Shown piece after piece: positions 11,961-22,054 of a stretch of DNA of 64,000 bases. The stretch comes from Neckera pumila (Eukaryota > Streptophyta > Bryopsida > Hypnales > Neckeraceae), in contig OZ018411.1 in assembly GCA_963969595.1 (NCBI GenBank), forward strand, positions 7,194,501 to 7,258,500, in the 5' to 3' direction. The position numbers were made by a program, and so were the translations under genes. A model generated the notes under the pieces. It saw only the letters and a program-made list of their open reading frames with translations. It ran no database searches and had not been told where the DNA came from. Each line of letters begins with the position of its first letter. The first letter of the stretch is position 1.

Positions 11961-14900
11961 ATGGCGTCTCGTTTCTGGGGTCACAATGTAAGTTAAACCT
12001 TGAATCCTTCTTCTTCTCCGTCGGACGCTCTTCGCTCTAGTTTTGTTTTTTCCATTTTCTTCTCGGCTCTGTATCGACTGCTTTCACTGCCCACGGGATT
12101 ACGTACATTCTTAGGGTATCGTTTGCGGTGATTCTTGGATGCTGTGTTTGGCGTGTATCGAATTCATGTTGTCTGTGGATGGATATCGTTTCTACTGGGA
12201 CGGGTATGGCAATGAGAGTGCGTGAGGTTCTGCGGTGAGAATTTCTGTGAGGTTCTGTGAAGGCACACTGAGTGAACGAGGAGTGAGTGAGTGAGTGGCG
12301 GAGACGCTATGCAGCTTTAGGGTTGAATAATTAGGGTTGGCACTGAGTTGAATGTTTGCGATTGCGTTATTCAGAGTGATAGCGACAGCGAGGAGTCGGA
12401 GGTTTCGGAAGTCGAGGATGAAATCCCCGTGGTAGGTGGCGCCTCCAAGTACTTGCAGGGCGACACCGACAGCGATGAATCGGAGGACCAGGGTCCGCGA
12501 CAGGTTCGGTCTGCCAAGGATAAGCGGTATGACGAGCTGGCGCAGACCACGGAGCAGATGAAGAATTACATGAAGATCAACGACTGGGTGCAGCTGCAAG
12601 AGAGTTTCGAGCGACTGAACAAGCAGCTGGAGAAGGTGAATAGGGTGACGGAGTCGGCGACTGCGCCCCGCATTTACATCAAGGCGCTGGTGATGCTGGA
12701 GGATTTTTTGAACTCGACTCTGACGAACAAGGAGGCGAAGAAGAAGATGAGTCCGAGCAATGCCAAGTCCCTGAATTACATGAAACAGAAACTGAAGAAA
12801 AACAATAAGCTGTTCGAGGCTGACATCGAGAAATTCAGGGCGAATCCGGAATCTGAGGTGGAGGCGGAAGAGGAGGACGAGGAGGAGTCGGGAGACGAAT
12901 TCAGCGATGATGATATCGTGGAACACACGCTGCACTCGGACGCGGAGGGTGAGGATGAGGAGCAGGACGATGGAGGAGGCTGGACGTCTGCCGAGAAGAA
13001 GCCCAAGGAGATGTTTCCGAAGATGGACCCCGGGCAGATTTCGTGGGAGATGGTGGACAAGAAGCTGAAGGAGATCATCGTGCAGCGTGGGCGGAAGGGC
13101 ACGGATCGTGCGGAGCAGGTGGAGCAGCTGTCGTATCTTTCTCGGTGTGCGAAGACGCCCGCCCAGAAGCTGGAGGTGATGGTGCATGTGGTTTCGGCGC
13201 AGTTCGACGTGAACCCCAGCCTGAGCACGCACATGCCGATCGCCGTGTGGAAGAAGTGCGTGCAGAACGTGTTGTCGATTCTGGACATTTTGGCGCAGTA
13301 CCCGAACATCCTCATGGACGAGACATCGGAGCCGGAGGTCGAGAACGAGACGGAGAAAGGAGCCGATTTTGAGGGGCCGATTCATGTGTGGGGTAATGTC
13401 GTGGCCTTTTTGGAGCGGTGTGACGACGAGCTGTTCAAGAGCCTTCAGTGTATCGACCCGCACACGAAGGATTACGTGGAGCGGCTGAGGGACGAGCCCT
13501 TGTTCATGGCATTGGCCCAGAACGTGCAGCAGTACGTTGAGAGGCTGGGAGATATGCGAGCTGCCGCTCGGGTGTCCCTGAGGCGGGTGGAGCACGTGTA
13601 CTACAAGCCACAGGAGGTGTACGAAGCCATGAGGAGGCTGTCCGAGCAGCAGAACCGTTCTGGAGGCGGAGGGGCGGAGGCTGCAGGAGACGAGGAGGGC
13701 GAGGAGAAGGATGGGGAGGCTGCGGCCAAGGCGGCGACCGAGGCGAAGGGGACAACGGCTTTTGTGGTGACCCCAGAGATCGTTCCCCGAAAGGCTTCTT
13801 TCCCAAGTGCGAATAGGAAGTTGATGGATGACCTGGTGACGCTGATTTACAAGCACGGAGATGAGCGGACCAAGGCTCGGGCGATGCTGTGTGACATTTA
13901 CCAGCATGCCATTTCTGGAGAGTTTTTCATTGCGCGGGACCTGCTGCTGATGAGCCATCTTCAGGATTCCGTGATGAACATGGATATCTCGACACAGATC
14001 CTGTTCAACAGAGCGATGGCGCAGCTGGGTCTATGTGCATTCCGGGATTCTATGGTGACGGAGGCTCACAATTGTCTGTCGGAGCTGTACGCGGGCGGCC
14101 GGGTGAAGGAGCTGCTGGCGCAGGGGGTGTCGCAGAGCCGGTACCACGAGAAGAACCCGGAACAGGAGAAGCTGGAGCGGCGGCGGCAGATGCCGTTCCA
14201 CATGCACATCAACCTGGAGCTCTTGGAGGCCGTGCACCTGATCACGGCGATGCTGTTGGAGGTGCCGAACATGGCGTCAAGCGTGCACGACATGAAGCGG
14301 AAGGTGGTTAGCAAGCCCTTCCGGAGGCTGCTGGACATCAACGAGAGGCAGACGTTCACGGGTCCTCCGGAGAACGTGCGCGACCACGTGATGGCCGCGA
14401 CTCGGTCGCTGAGCAAGGGCGAATGGAAAAAGGCCGTGGAGGTGATCCAGAGCATGGACGTGTGGAAGCTGCTGGGGCAGCGGGAGGCCATCATGGAAAT
14501 GCTGCAAGGCAAGATGCAGGAGGAGGCTCTGCGGACTTACATCTTCACGTACTCGCCCTACTTCGATTCCCTGAGCCTGGACCAGCTGATGTTGATGTTC
14601 GGATTGCCGGAGGCCCAGGTGCACAGCATCGTGAGCAAGATGATGATCGCGGAGGAGCTGCACGCCAGCTGGGACCAGCCGACGCGGTGCATCGTGACGC
14701 ACAACGTGGAGCCGACGCGTCTGCAGGCGCTGGCGTCGCAGTTTGCGGAGAAGCTGAACGTGCTGGTGGAGAGCAACGAGAAGGCCTTCGACGCTCGCAC
14801 GGGAGGGGGTGGGGTGGAGGGGATGGGGCGCCGCAACAAGGAGGGCCAGGACTACGCCGACGCAGCAGGTGGGAGGCGCGGGGGAGACTACGGAGGAGGA

Positions 14901-15197
14901 CGTGGTGGGGGCTTCCGGGGGGGTCGTGGCGGTCGTGGGGGTCGTGACAACCAAGGAGGGGGTCGCGGCGGCAGGGACAACCAGGGCGGGGGGTACAACA
15001 ACTACAACCGCGGTGGGCAAGGAGGGCGGGGGTACAACACCGGGTACCAGAGCACCCGTTACCAGGACGCGTACAGCAGCGTGGGGAGGACCCCTTACCA
15101 GACAGGGCCAGCTTCCGGGGGTGTCAACCGCGGCCAACAAGCTGCAGACGCCAGTGGTCGGATGGTTAGCTTGTCGAGGGTAGGGAGCCGATTCTAG
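11961..15197 (+). CDS. EIF3C: Eukaryotic translation initiation factor 3 subunit C
   Basis: eIF3c is a core scaffold subunit of the eIF3 complex, which recruits the 40S subunit and other initiation factors. Exon 1 (11961-11987) encodes MASRFWGHN and ends at a GTAAGT donor. Exon 2 (12375-15197) encodes the remaining 940 residues in one 2.8-kb exon, for 949 in total. The N terminus is acidic and serine-rich ([12 protein letters not shown], and again about residues 165-205). The eIF3c N-terminal domain follows with family motifs such as MKINDWV, NKQLEKV and [12 protein letters not shown]/winged-helix segment spans about 705-810. The C-terminal 90 residues form an RGG-rich, RNA-binding-type tail. 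I chose 11961 because it gives a short exon with a clean donor in phase with the acceptor at 12374. The coding DNA is far more GC-rich than its surroundings. Confidence 0.96.
12316..12338 (-). promoter_or_regulatory. Two telo-box-like motifs in eIF3c intron 1
   Basis: Two TTAGGGTT sequences (12317-12324 and 12331-12338) lie just upstream of the exon 2 acceptor; on the minus strand they read AACCCTAA. Telo-boxes in promoters and leaders are a known feature of plant translation genes. Function here is inferred. Confidence 0.4.
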
Positions 15198-15530
15198 ATT
15201 TTTTGTAATTTCAATGCCCTCTGATTAGATTTTCGCATGGACTCTTAGTTTTCAGACATTTAGTTATGCACGAGTTGTGTGCATACGGCCGTAGGTCAGT
15301 TTCTTCACCTTTAGCTTAGTGGAGTTCACATTCAATGGATGTTCGCTTCTTAACTGGAGCTCGATTCTAAGTTTCTCGTTCACTGTGCGAGTTTCATGTA
15401 TGTTGGCTGCTACTTTCGTATTTACGAATAATTTTCGTATTCCACTTTTGCATGGATGTTTTAGAATGTCAGTATTAAGGGAAGATGCATTGGAGAGAAA
15501 TTTCAGAGCTCTCAAGTGGAGCAATCAACT

Positions 15531-15580
15531 TGGCCCTCCCATTGGGAGACGTCACGCCCAACTCCCATCGGGCGGGCCAA
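15531..15580. repeat. GC-rich foldback downstream of eIF3c
   Basis: TTGGCCCTCCCATTGGGAG is followed about a dozen bases later by CTCCCATCGGGCGGGCCAA, its reverse complement at 16 of 19 positions. This could form a long hairpin. The GC-rich block is conspicuous in otherwise AT-rich DNA and lies directly upstream of a second, perfect hairpin and of the 5S-like sequence. Confidence 0.65.
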
Positions 15581-15585
15581 CTCCA

Positions 15586-15608
15586 GGGTGACCGCAACGC
15601 GGTCACCC
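15586..15608. repeat. Perfect 10-bp-stem hairpin followed by TTTT
   Basis: GGGTGACCGC, loop AAC, GCGGTCACCC, then TTTT at 15609. It resembles a terminator in form, but in a nuclear plant genome a T run would matter only for RNA polymerase III and no Pol III gene is seen just upstream. It may instead be an inverted-repeat end of a 5S-derived element. Confidence 0.6.
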
Positions 15609-15684
15609 TTTTAGGAGGAGAAATTCGGCACTTACAAAAAATTCTCTCCCTTCTGATTAAGTAATTTCGCCTCCAAGATCTGGT

Positions 15685-15808
15685 GGGATGCGGTCATACC
15701 GGCCACTACACTACATCGCATCAGAACTCTGAAGTTAAGCACCTTTGGGTTGGAATTGGAATAGTATTGGGATAGGTGACCTCCCGGGAAGTCCTCGGTG
15801 CTGCATCC
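15685..15808 (+). rRNA. 5S rRNA gene, pseudogene or 5S-derived element (124 nt)
   Basis: The sequence starts GGGATGCGGTCATACC, contains CATCAGAACTC and AGTTAAGCACC (box A region), GGATAGGTGACC (box C region) and CCGGGAAGTCC, and closes GGTGCTGCATCC, which pairs with the start. A TTTT tract follows at once. This is recognisably plant-type 5S rRNA over its whole length. It is a few bases longer than the usual 120 in the GGGTTGGAATTGGAATAG stretch and has changes in the loop A region (ACTACACTACATCG). It stands alone, not in an array. It may be a dispersed 5S gene, a pseudogene, or the head of a 5S-promoter SINE or Cassandra-like element. Confidence 0.8.
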
Positions 15809-16304
15809 ATTTTCTAAGAATTTCAAAAACTGTTTTTTCCCTCAATTCCTTTACTAAAAAGATACTCCAACCAAAATAAATAAATCAGCTTCACGAAGCT
15901 ATTTGGGTGTTTTGTACGGAGCTCAAAATCTCTAGTAGGCAAACGTTTGGTGGAAATAAAAGAGTTGGGGTGTCCAGATTTAGCATATTTCTAAAAAGAT
16001 ATTTTGTCACAATCATGTAGATTTGTGTATGTCATAGTCTATTTTTGATAGGAGGCACTAAGGACAGCACTTTATATACTAATAATGAAATTCAGCAGTA
16101 CCACTCTATTAGATTTGAAAATGTTACTCCCTCTATCACAAAATAAATCCAAGGTTTCTTGAAAAAGGTTAGAGTAATGCATAAGGTATTCCTATTTGGA
16201 TGGAAATGTATTGTTATTGTAGCTTCTAATCAACCCTAGTAGGCCTAAAAGTTTGAGAGTCAAAAGTCAAGCAAACCTTGTTGAAAATAGGCTACAAAAT
16301 TGTC

Positions 16305-16580
16305 AATTTTTTCATATTTTGCTAACTGTTCTAGTGCATTGAATTTCAATCATTCCACTACCAACTTTGGTGCAAAGAACTTTGATTTTTTTTCATATTT
16401 TGCTAACTGTTCTAGTCTATTGAGTTTCAATCATTCTACTACCAACTTCGGTGCAAAGAACTTTGATTTTTTTTCATATTTTGCTAATAGTTCTAGTGCA
16501 TTGAATTTCAATCATTCTACTACCAACTTCGCTGCAATCATTCTACTACCAACTTCAGTGCAAAGAACTTTGATTAGTAT
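16305..16580. repeat. 81-bp tandem repeat, three copies plus partials
   Basis: The anchor ttcatattttgctaa recurs at 16311, 16392 and 16473, exactly 81 bp apart. A shortened fourth unit repeats tcattctactaccaacttc twice. The period is a multiple of three, so one + frame stays open for 103 codons with a 27-residue repeat (FFSYFANCSS...). I read it as a minisatellite with an accidental ORF, since no promoter or homology supports a protein. Confidence 0.85.
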
Positions 16581-17269
16581 CTGTGCATTCAACTTCAATC
16601 ACCTCTTGTGATGCAACTTTGATCGGTTCCTTTTACTCAACTTTGATAAGCTCATGTCATTGTTTTTTAATTAATTCATATGATTCAAATGCAACCAGAG
16701 CTTGTAATTCAACTTTGAATTGTTAGTCACTCTGCATTGACCTGTTGACACCATCAAGCAGACCTATCCAGTGTTTCATGTCTGTGAATCATTGAAACAT
16801 TGAATTTAGTTTAATTTGATACAAGCAAATTTCAAAAATTAGGGATTTATTTGGAGATTGAGGGAGTGTAGTTTATTACTCTATATGAAGATTTTACCAA
16901 AAGTACACAGCCTTTAACAATACTATTTAAAGAGAGAAATCTCTATATTCATAATTGATAAAAATATTCATTTATCGTAAAAATTTATAGCATTTTAAAG
17001 TCAATCACTATTGACAATTTAACACTAAATTTCATTATTAGTGAACCTATATTCCTTTAGCATATTTCATCCTTGAATGTCTAAAATGACCTCTCGTGAT
17101 ATTTTGGGGCTAAAATTGTAAAGATATTAGAGGCGTTTATATAGTAATGGTGCAATTGATGGGTTTTTTATTAATCCAATTTTGGATGAAAAGCGCTCAA
17201 TGGAATTGAAGTCATTGTCTAAGTGTTTGACGTTGGTTCCCTTTTGGGACTTGGAGTTGCAATAGGGGA

Positions 17270-17595
17270 GGGCTAATGCTCTAATTTAGGAATGGAGCCA
17301 AGTATTGTATACAATTGTGGGTTATTGCCATTTAAAATTCAAAATTTGGAGTAAGACCAAAGCTCCAATTTAGGGAAGGGACCAAATACATTGTATACAA
17401 TTGTGTGTTGTTGCCACTCAAAATTCAAAATTTTGAGTAAGGCCAATGCTCCAATGTAGGGAAGGAAACAAGTATATTATATACAATTGTGAGTTTTGCT
17501 ATTCAAAATTTCGAGTAGAGCCAATGTTCCAATTTAGGAAAGGAACCAAATACATTGTATAAAACTTTGAGTTGCTGCCATTCAAAATTCAAATT
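17270..17595. repeat. Diverged 76-86 bp tandem repeat, four copies
   Basis: Units begin near 17272, 17358, 17443 and 17519 with (a/g)cc(a/t)a(a/t)gctc(c/t)aatttagg. Each contains a tatacaattgtg(g/t)gtt core and ends with attcaaaatt. The copies differ by many point changes and small indels, so the array is old. Confidence 0.75.
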
Positions 17596-18302
17596 CGAAA
17601 ATATAGATTTGTTAGAATTTTGCTTTTAGAATTTAGTTACTACTTTGGTAGACTACTAAAATTATTCACTTTGCTTCAAGAGTTTAGATTCTAATTTCCT
17701 TGGTAGAATAATGCTTCTAGAGTTTAAATTCTATTGTAGAAGAATACAATTTTTTTTTCTAAAATGAATATTCTATAATAATATGATTTTTTCTATGTTT
17801 TCTTCAAGAATTTACAATAACTTCAAACCTTCACAAAAAGCAATTTTTAGAATTTCATTACTACAAGAATCACTTAATTACTTATTTACCCAATATTTAT
17901 ACCAAGATCATCCTGCCTTATTTGTGTTATTAAATCACATGCATTGCTAAATATTTTACTAAGGTAAAGATATCTAATTATATCTCCTATCTTGAGGTTC
18001 ATAAAATGTCAATAAAAAAATTCTTGAATAAGTTTAGATTGGAGATGTAATTGAAAAAGGAACTATTTGGATTATCTGTACCTTCAAACACAATTTGAAA
18101 GTATGACAAGTGTGCTATAATCAATGATATTATATAAAACACTTTTTTAACCTATCTTAGAGCAAAAGTATGAAATATTCTAGAATGTCATTTTATTGAA
18201 GGTCAACATAAAGAGGTTAGTGTGTGTGAATTCATTTTTAGGAAGAATTTTCAAAGCAAATCCCTAGAGAGATTTCTATCAGTTTTTGGAAAACTACGTG
18301 AG

Positions 18303-19236
18303 TTAACCCCTAAATGTTTTTGACTACGTTTTCACCAAAAAAATCCACTCCAAAATTGTCATTTCTAATACAAGTACCAAACTTTAGACAAAAACATTTT
18401 TGAACACATGTAACCATAGGATCTTGTATTACACTGGTTCAAGAATTTGTGGAAAAAAATTTCAGAATTTTCCGCTGCATGTATTGCAAGATAATAACGT
18501 TTAAATTGACAAAAATCCTTTTTTTGTCACTGCAAAAATCTGGGCAGCTGCCATTCTCAAGGTCACATTTGTATAAAGAAGTGTCCAAAATGGTGGTTAC
18601 TCTTTGGATTCATTCTTCAAGGCAAGTTGTCTACATGCTTGAAAATTTTCAGATCATTTGGAATTGTACAACATATAGGAAAAAAATAGTAAGTAGAAAG
18701 AGGTAGAGAATGACTCAAAATTCTAATTGTCAAGAATTTAATTATGAAATTAAAAAATGCCAATTCCAATGATTGTGATGTTGTAATAAACAATCTACAC
18801 CCAATGTTTTTATTTTTTTGTCAGAATATTGAAAATTGAGTTAGATAAAGGACTTCAAAGTTTAATTTAGAGTACAGAATTCAAACTAAAACTTCTCATA
18901 ACTTTTGACTTATTAATCCAAATGGAATGATTCAAAGCTTTCCAAGTATATATAAATCTATAAAACGAATTTCAAATTTTATTTTTTTCAAAAAAGTGTA
19001 TTTTAAAGAGATTTTTTGAGCTGCCCGGGCTGCCCGCCAAACATGGAAATTACATATCATGCGTTAACTTTTTACCCATGTAGTCAAAAGTTATGAAAAT
19101 TGTTGGACCTTGAAGCTACTCCTTGGGCACATCTTGTGTGAAAATTTCAAAGAAAAAAAATAAAGTTTCAATTTGTAGTGAGTTGCCCAAAATTGCTATG
19201 TTGCCAAAAAATGGTATTTGGTCCTTTAGGGGTTAA
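18303..19236. mobile_element. TTAA-family element, 926 bp
   Basis: The element lies between TTAA at 18303-18306 and TTAA at 19233-19236. The left end is CCCCTAAATGTTTTTG and the right end, reverse complemented, CCCCTAAAGGACCAAATACC. The interior has the family phrases aggatcttgtattacac, attgcaagataataacg and ataacttttgact...atccaaatggaatgattcaaag, which recur diverged at 33.5 kb and in part at 8.0 kb. No transposase is encoded, and the 85-codon ORF inside has no recognisable domain. Confidence 0.75.
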
Positions 19237-19789
19237 AAGATAGGGTCCATTTAATTCAAAGGGAATTTTTTTATATAATATATAGGGCTACTCTAGGGTC
19301 TATGAAATGTTATATATTCTATTATATATAAATCAGGCTATATAAAAACATGGTGTAGTAGGAGTTTATATTAATAATTTAGCTTTAACAGATAGGGGCC
19401 ATGCAAATTTTTCAAAGTATAGTGAGTATAGATGTGGATTGATAATTTCAAATGAATGATAAATTGGACATAATCAAGAAAATCTACAATGAAGGGTGGT
19501 TGACTAAAATTATGCCATGGTAGTAGTAGTACTACTGTAATATTGTAATGTATCAACAACATTAAGTGTAAATGTAAAACATTAACAGAAAATGGCAAAA
19601 AATGTCACATTGTATGAATAAGGAGGTTTATCTTCGTGGATTCGATGAACTAAAATTGTACAACACAAGGATAGAATTTATATAGTCCATTTAACTCCAA
19701 TCTTTGAAGCCATATGTGTTAATCACACTCATATTAAATGAGATGTTCATGGGATAATTTCAATAGGGATTCTAAAGTGTTCAATGTTA

Positions 19790-20963
19790 TTAACCTCTAA
19801 AGGCCAAAGGGTGTTTTGGAAGAGGAAAAATCCAAAATTGTCAATTTTTGATGCATTGTCTTAAATTATATATAGAGAGGGAATTAAATTCCAACTTTAT
19901 AAAAGTGTATTATACAATTAAGGAAATGTAAGGAAAAAATTTCACCTTACTTAACCACATGGATTGAAAGATTATAACATTTAAAATAAGAAAAATAAAA
20001 CACCTTTTTTTCATTTCTACGAACTAGGGCATTAGAAAAAATTTCAGGCTCTTGGAGGGTTGCCCCACAGCCCTTTGAGGTACCATGAATTTACTTTTTT
20101 TTTGCTCAAAAATTCATTTTCCCCCTATTTCCACCCAGCTGAAACTGCAGTGGCAGTGGCACAAGAACCTAAAATTTTGAATTAAAAAAAAAAAAAAAAA
20201 AAATTTGCAAAATCTGACTACTCTGGCGAGCAGTCATAGACTTTGATTGCTCACCAAGAGCACTTTTTGAAGTTGACAAGCTATGCAAGAAATAGCATGG
20301 CATGTCAATTTTGAACGGCCCTCCAAGGGGCTAAAATTTTCTCTAATGGTCAACAAACTTCAAGGTTTAAGCCCTCTTAGAGTAAAAGTTTTGGTTTGCA
20401 TAGAGATGGGGATTTTGACTATTCATAAATATATAATATTAGATTCACTTAAGAAATTTTTTTGTAGCAAAGATGGAGTCTAGCTTATTCAAAACCAACC
20501 TTCAATGCAAGGAGGTTAAGTACATTGGCAATGCATTAATCATTTTAAGATTTTTTGTGCAATGAGGAAATTTTTTTATTTTTAAATGCAAATGGTAAAA
20601 AATCAAAGACAAACATTTGGAAAAATATTTGGGAAAAATTTCAAAAACTTTGACTTCATATATTGCAAGATAATAGGGCTTGAGGTTAGAAGAATTTTTT
20701 TTTTGAAGCCACCTCAACATAGCTAATAAAGTTTTACTCCTCTTAGAATGTGATTTGAAAATTATTTTTTTCGACAATTTTATACCACATTTTATTAGTC
20801 ACATAAATGCCATATTTCAATAGTTGACAAGAGTTTTTGCAAAAGATGCCCCAGAGATGCCCAAATTGCAAGGGATGCCAAAAACGCTTAGGGGCAGAAA
20901 AAAGATTATATTCCCAATTACCTTAGGGATCAAAAACTGCCATTTGGTCCATAGCACTTGAAT
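19790..20963. mobile_element. TTAA-family element with a second element nested inside
   Basis: The left edge is TTAA (19790-19793) then CCTCTAAAGGCC. The right edge is decayed: reverse complemented it reads GGACCAAATGGCAGTTTTTGATC, matching the right end of the 31.7-kb copy, and about ten bases outside this the TTAA appears as TTCAA. A CATTAG-family MITE occupies 20030-20349. The interior carries the shared phrases on reactive nucleotides ttgcaagataa and ggattgaaagattataac. Confidence 0.55.
20030..20349. mobile_element. CATTAG-family MITE nested in a TTAA element
   Basis: The left end is CATTAGAAAAAATTTCAGGC and the right end, reverse complemented, CATTAGAGAAAATTTTAGCC. Both continue into CTTGGAGGG. 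The inverted repeats are about 32 bp. The element is about 320 bp, has a 20-base A run in the middle (20184-20203), and encodes nothing. Confidence 0.75.
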
Positions 20964-21240
20964 TCAATTGATTGTTGTTGATTTTATAATGTTCACCCTT
21001 TACATATATATAGTAGCTCAAGGAAGAGAAAATTTGTGAAAAATATATGAAGGCAGAGAAAATTGGGCACTTATATTTTATATGTAATATAACCCTACTT
21101 TTAAAAACACATAAATGAATTTACAATACCACAGGGTTTTGAAAATATGCCCCTCATAGCTTTTTATGTGTATACTCTAAATTATAAGGAGTGATCTCCC
21201 CTAGAGCGAATCTAGAATTGGGAACGTTTACTATGTTTTT

Positions 21241-21420
21241 CCTCAGACTGTTGACCCTTGTTGGTGACCCTTATTGGTGTCTATTGATGATGAAGAATCC
21301 GACTGATGAGGAAGAATTTGACTGCCATTTCAAAGTGAATCTAGATCTTTAGTACATTTTTCTTCACACTATTGACCCTTGTTGGTGTCTAATGATGATG
21401 AAGAATCCGACTAACATTCT
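21241..21420. repeat. Imperfect tandem duplication with gatgatgaagaatccgact units
   Basis: The order ttttcctca(g/c)a(c/t)t(g/a)ttgacccttgttggtg...tgatgatgaagaatccgact occurs twice, about 115-125 bp apart. Internal short repeats (tgacccttgttggtgacccttattggtg) suggest repeated slippage. Confidence 0.65.
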
Positions 21421-21591
21421 GCTACTTATATTGTAACTTATGTCATCAAATGTTTTGTCTCAAGCAATGTGAGTGTCCATTTGTGTCCATATTGGTAGGT
21501 CTAGGGCTCACAATGAATAGAAGGCCAAGTCCAATTTTTGAAGCAACTGCAACATGGGGTGATTAATAAAATTTAATATCGGCGCAGAATT

Positions 21592-21803
21592 TAGCGCAAG
21601 TTAACACTAGTCATTCTTGTAATCAGAATCATGGTTCACTTTTGTTAACATGGGATTACCATCTCCACTCAAAACGTGCCACCAAGTTTCGGAATCCAGT
21701 TGCTCTTGAAAGTAGCGCAAGTTAACACTAGTCATTCTTGTCATGAGAATCATGGTTCACTTTTGTTAACATGGGATTACCGTCTCCACTCAAAACGTGC
21801 CAC
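21592..21803. repeat. Direct duplication of about 91 bp at a 121-bp offset
   Basis: From tagcgcaagttaacactag to ctcaaaacgtgccacc, the stretch at 21592-21682 recurs at 21713-21803 with only about three changes. Each copy contains GTTAAC near both ends. The near identity makes this one of the youngest repeats in the window. It is followed at 21960-22012 by a 17-18 bp triplet repeat (tcttcaaaattcatga). Confidence 0.85.
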
Positions 21804-21959
21804 CTGCATTTTTGGAGTCACCAACTAACAGCAAAATCTTACAATGAGTTCTGGAAGTGAACTTGTAATGAGGTAATTCTTGAAAATAGAAGTTTCATAT
21901 CAGTTTTAGAGGTCCAAACCTACTATGAGCAATGATCATTCATCGAATAAGCAGAATAG

Positions 21960-22012
21960 CTCTTCAAAATTCATGAGTCTTCAAAATTCATGACTCTTCA
22001 AAATTCATGAGT
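21960..22012. repeat. Short 17-18 bp tandem repeat, three copies
   Basis: The unit tcttcaaaattcatgag(t) occurs three times in a row with one base change (gact in the second). Confidence 0.8.
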
Positions 22013-22054
22013 GGTGACCCTGCACCAGAAGAAAAGTCCTCAATAAAGTGCTTT

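Noticed and set aside
12192..13958. 588-codon minus-strand ORF
   Set aside because: It is the antisense shadow of the eIF3c exon; leucine/histidine/arginine-rich composition is typical of reversed GC-rich coding DNA.
14277..15140. 287-codon minus-strand ORF
   Set aside because: Antisense shadow of the eIF3c 3' part and RGG tail.
15586..15612. Rho-independent bacterial terminator
   Set aside because: The window is nuclear eukaryotic DNA with spliced genes; the hairpin plus TTTT has no such role.
16305..16611. Protein-coding gene made of 27-residue repeats
   Set aside because: Minisatellite with a period divisible by three; no start context, splice signals or homology.
20184..20203. Poly-A tail of a retrotransposed SINE or processed copy
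   Set aside because: The A run lies in the middle of a MITE with inverted repeats on both sides.
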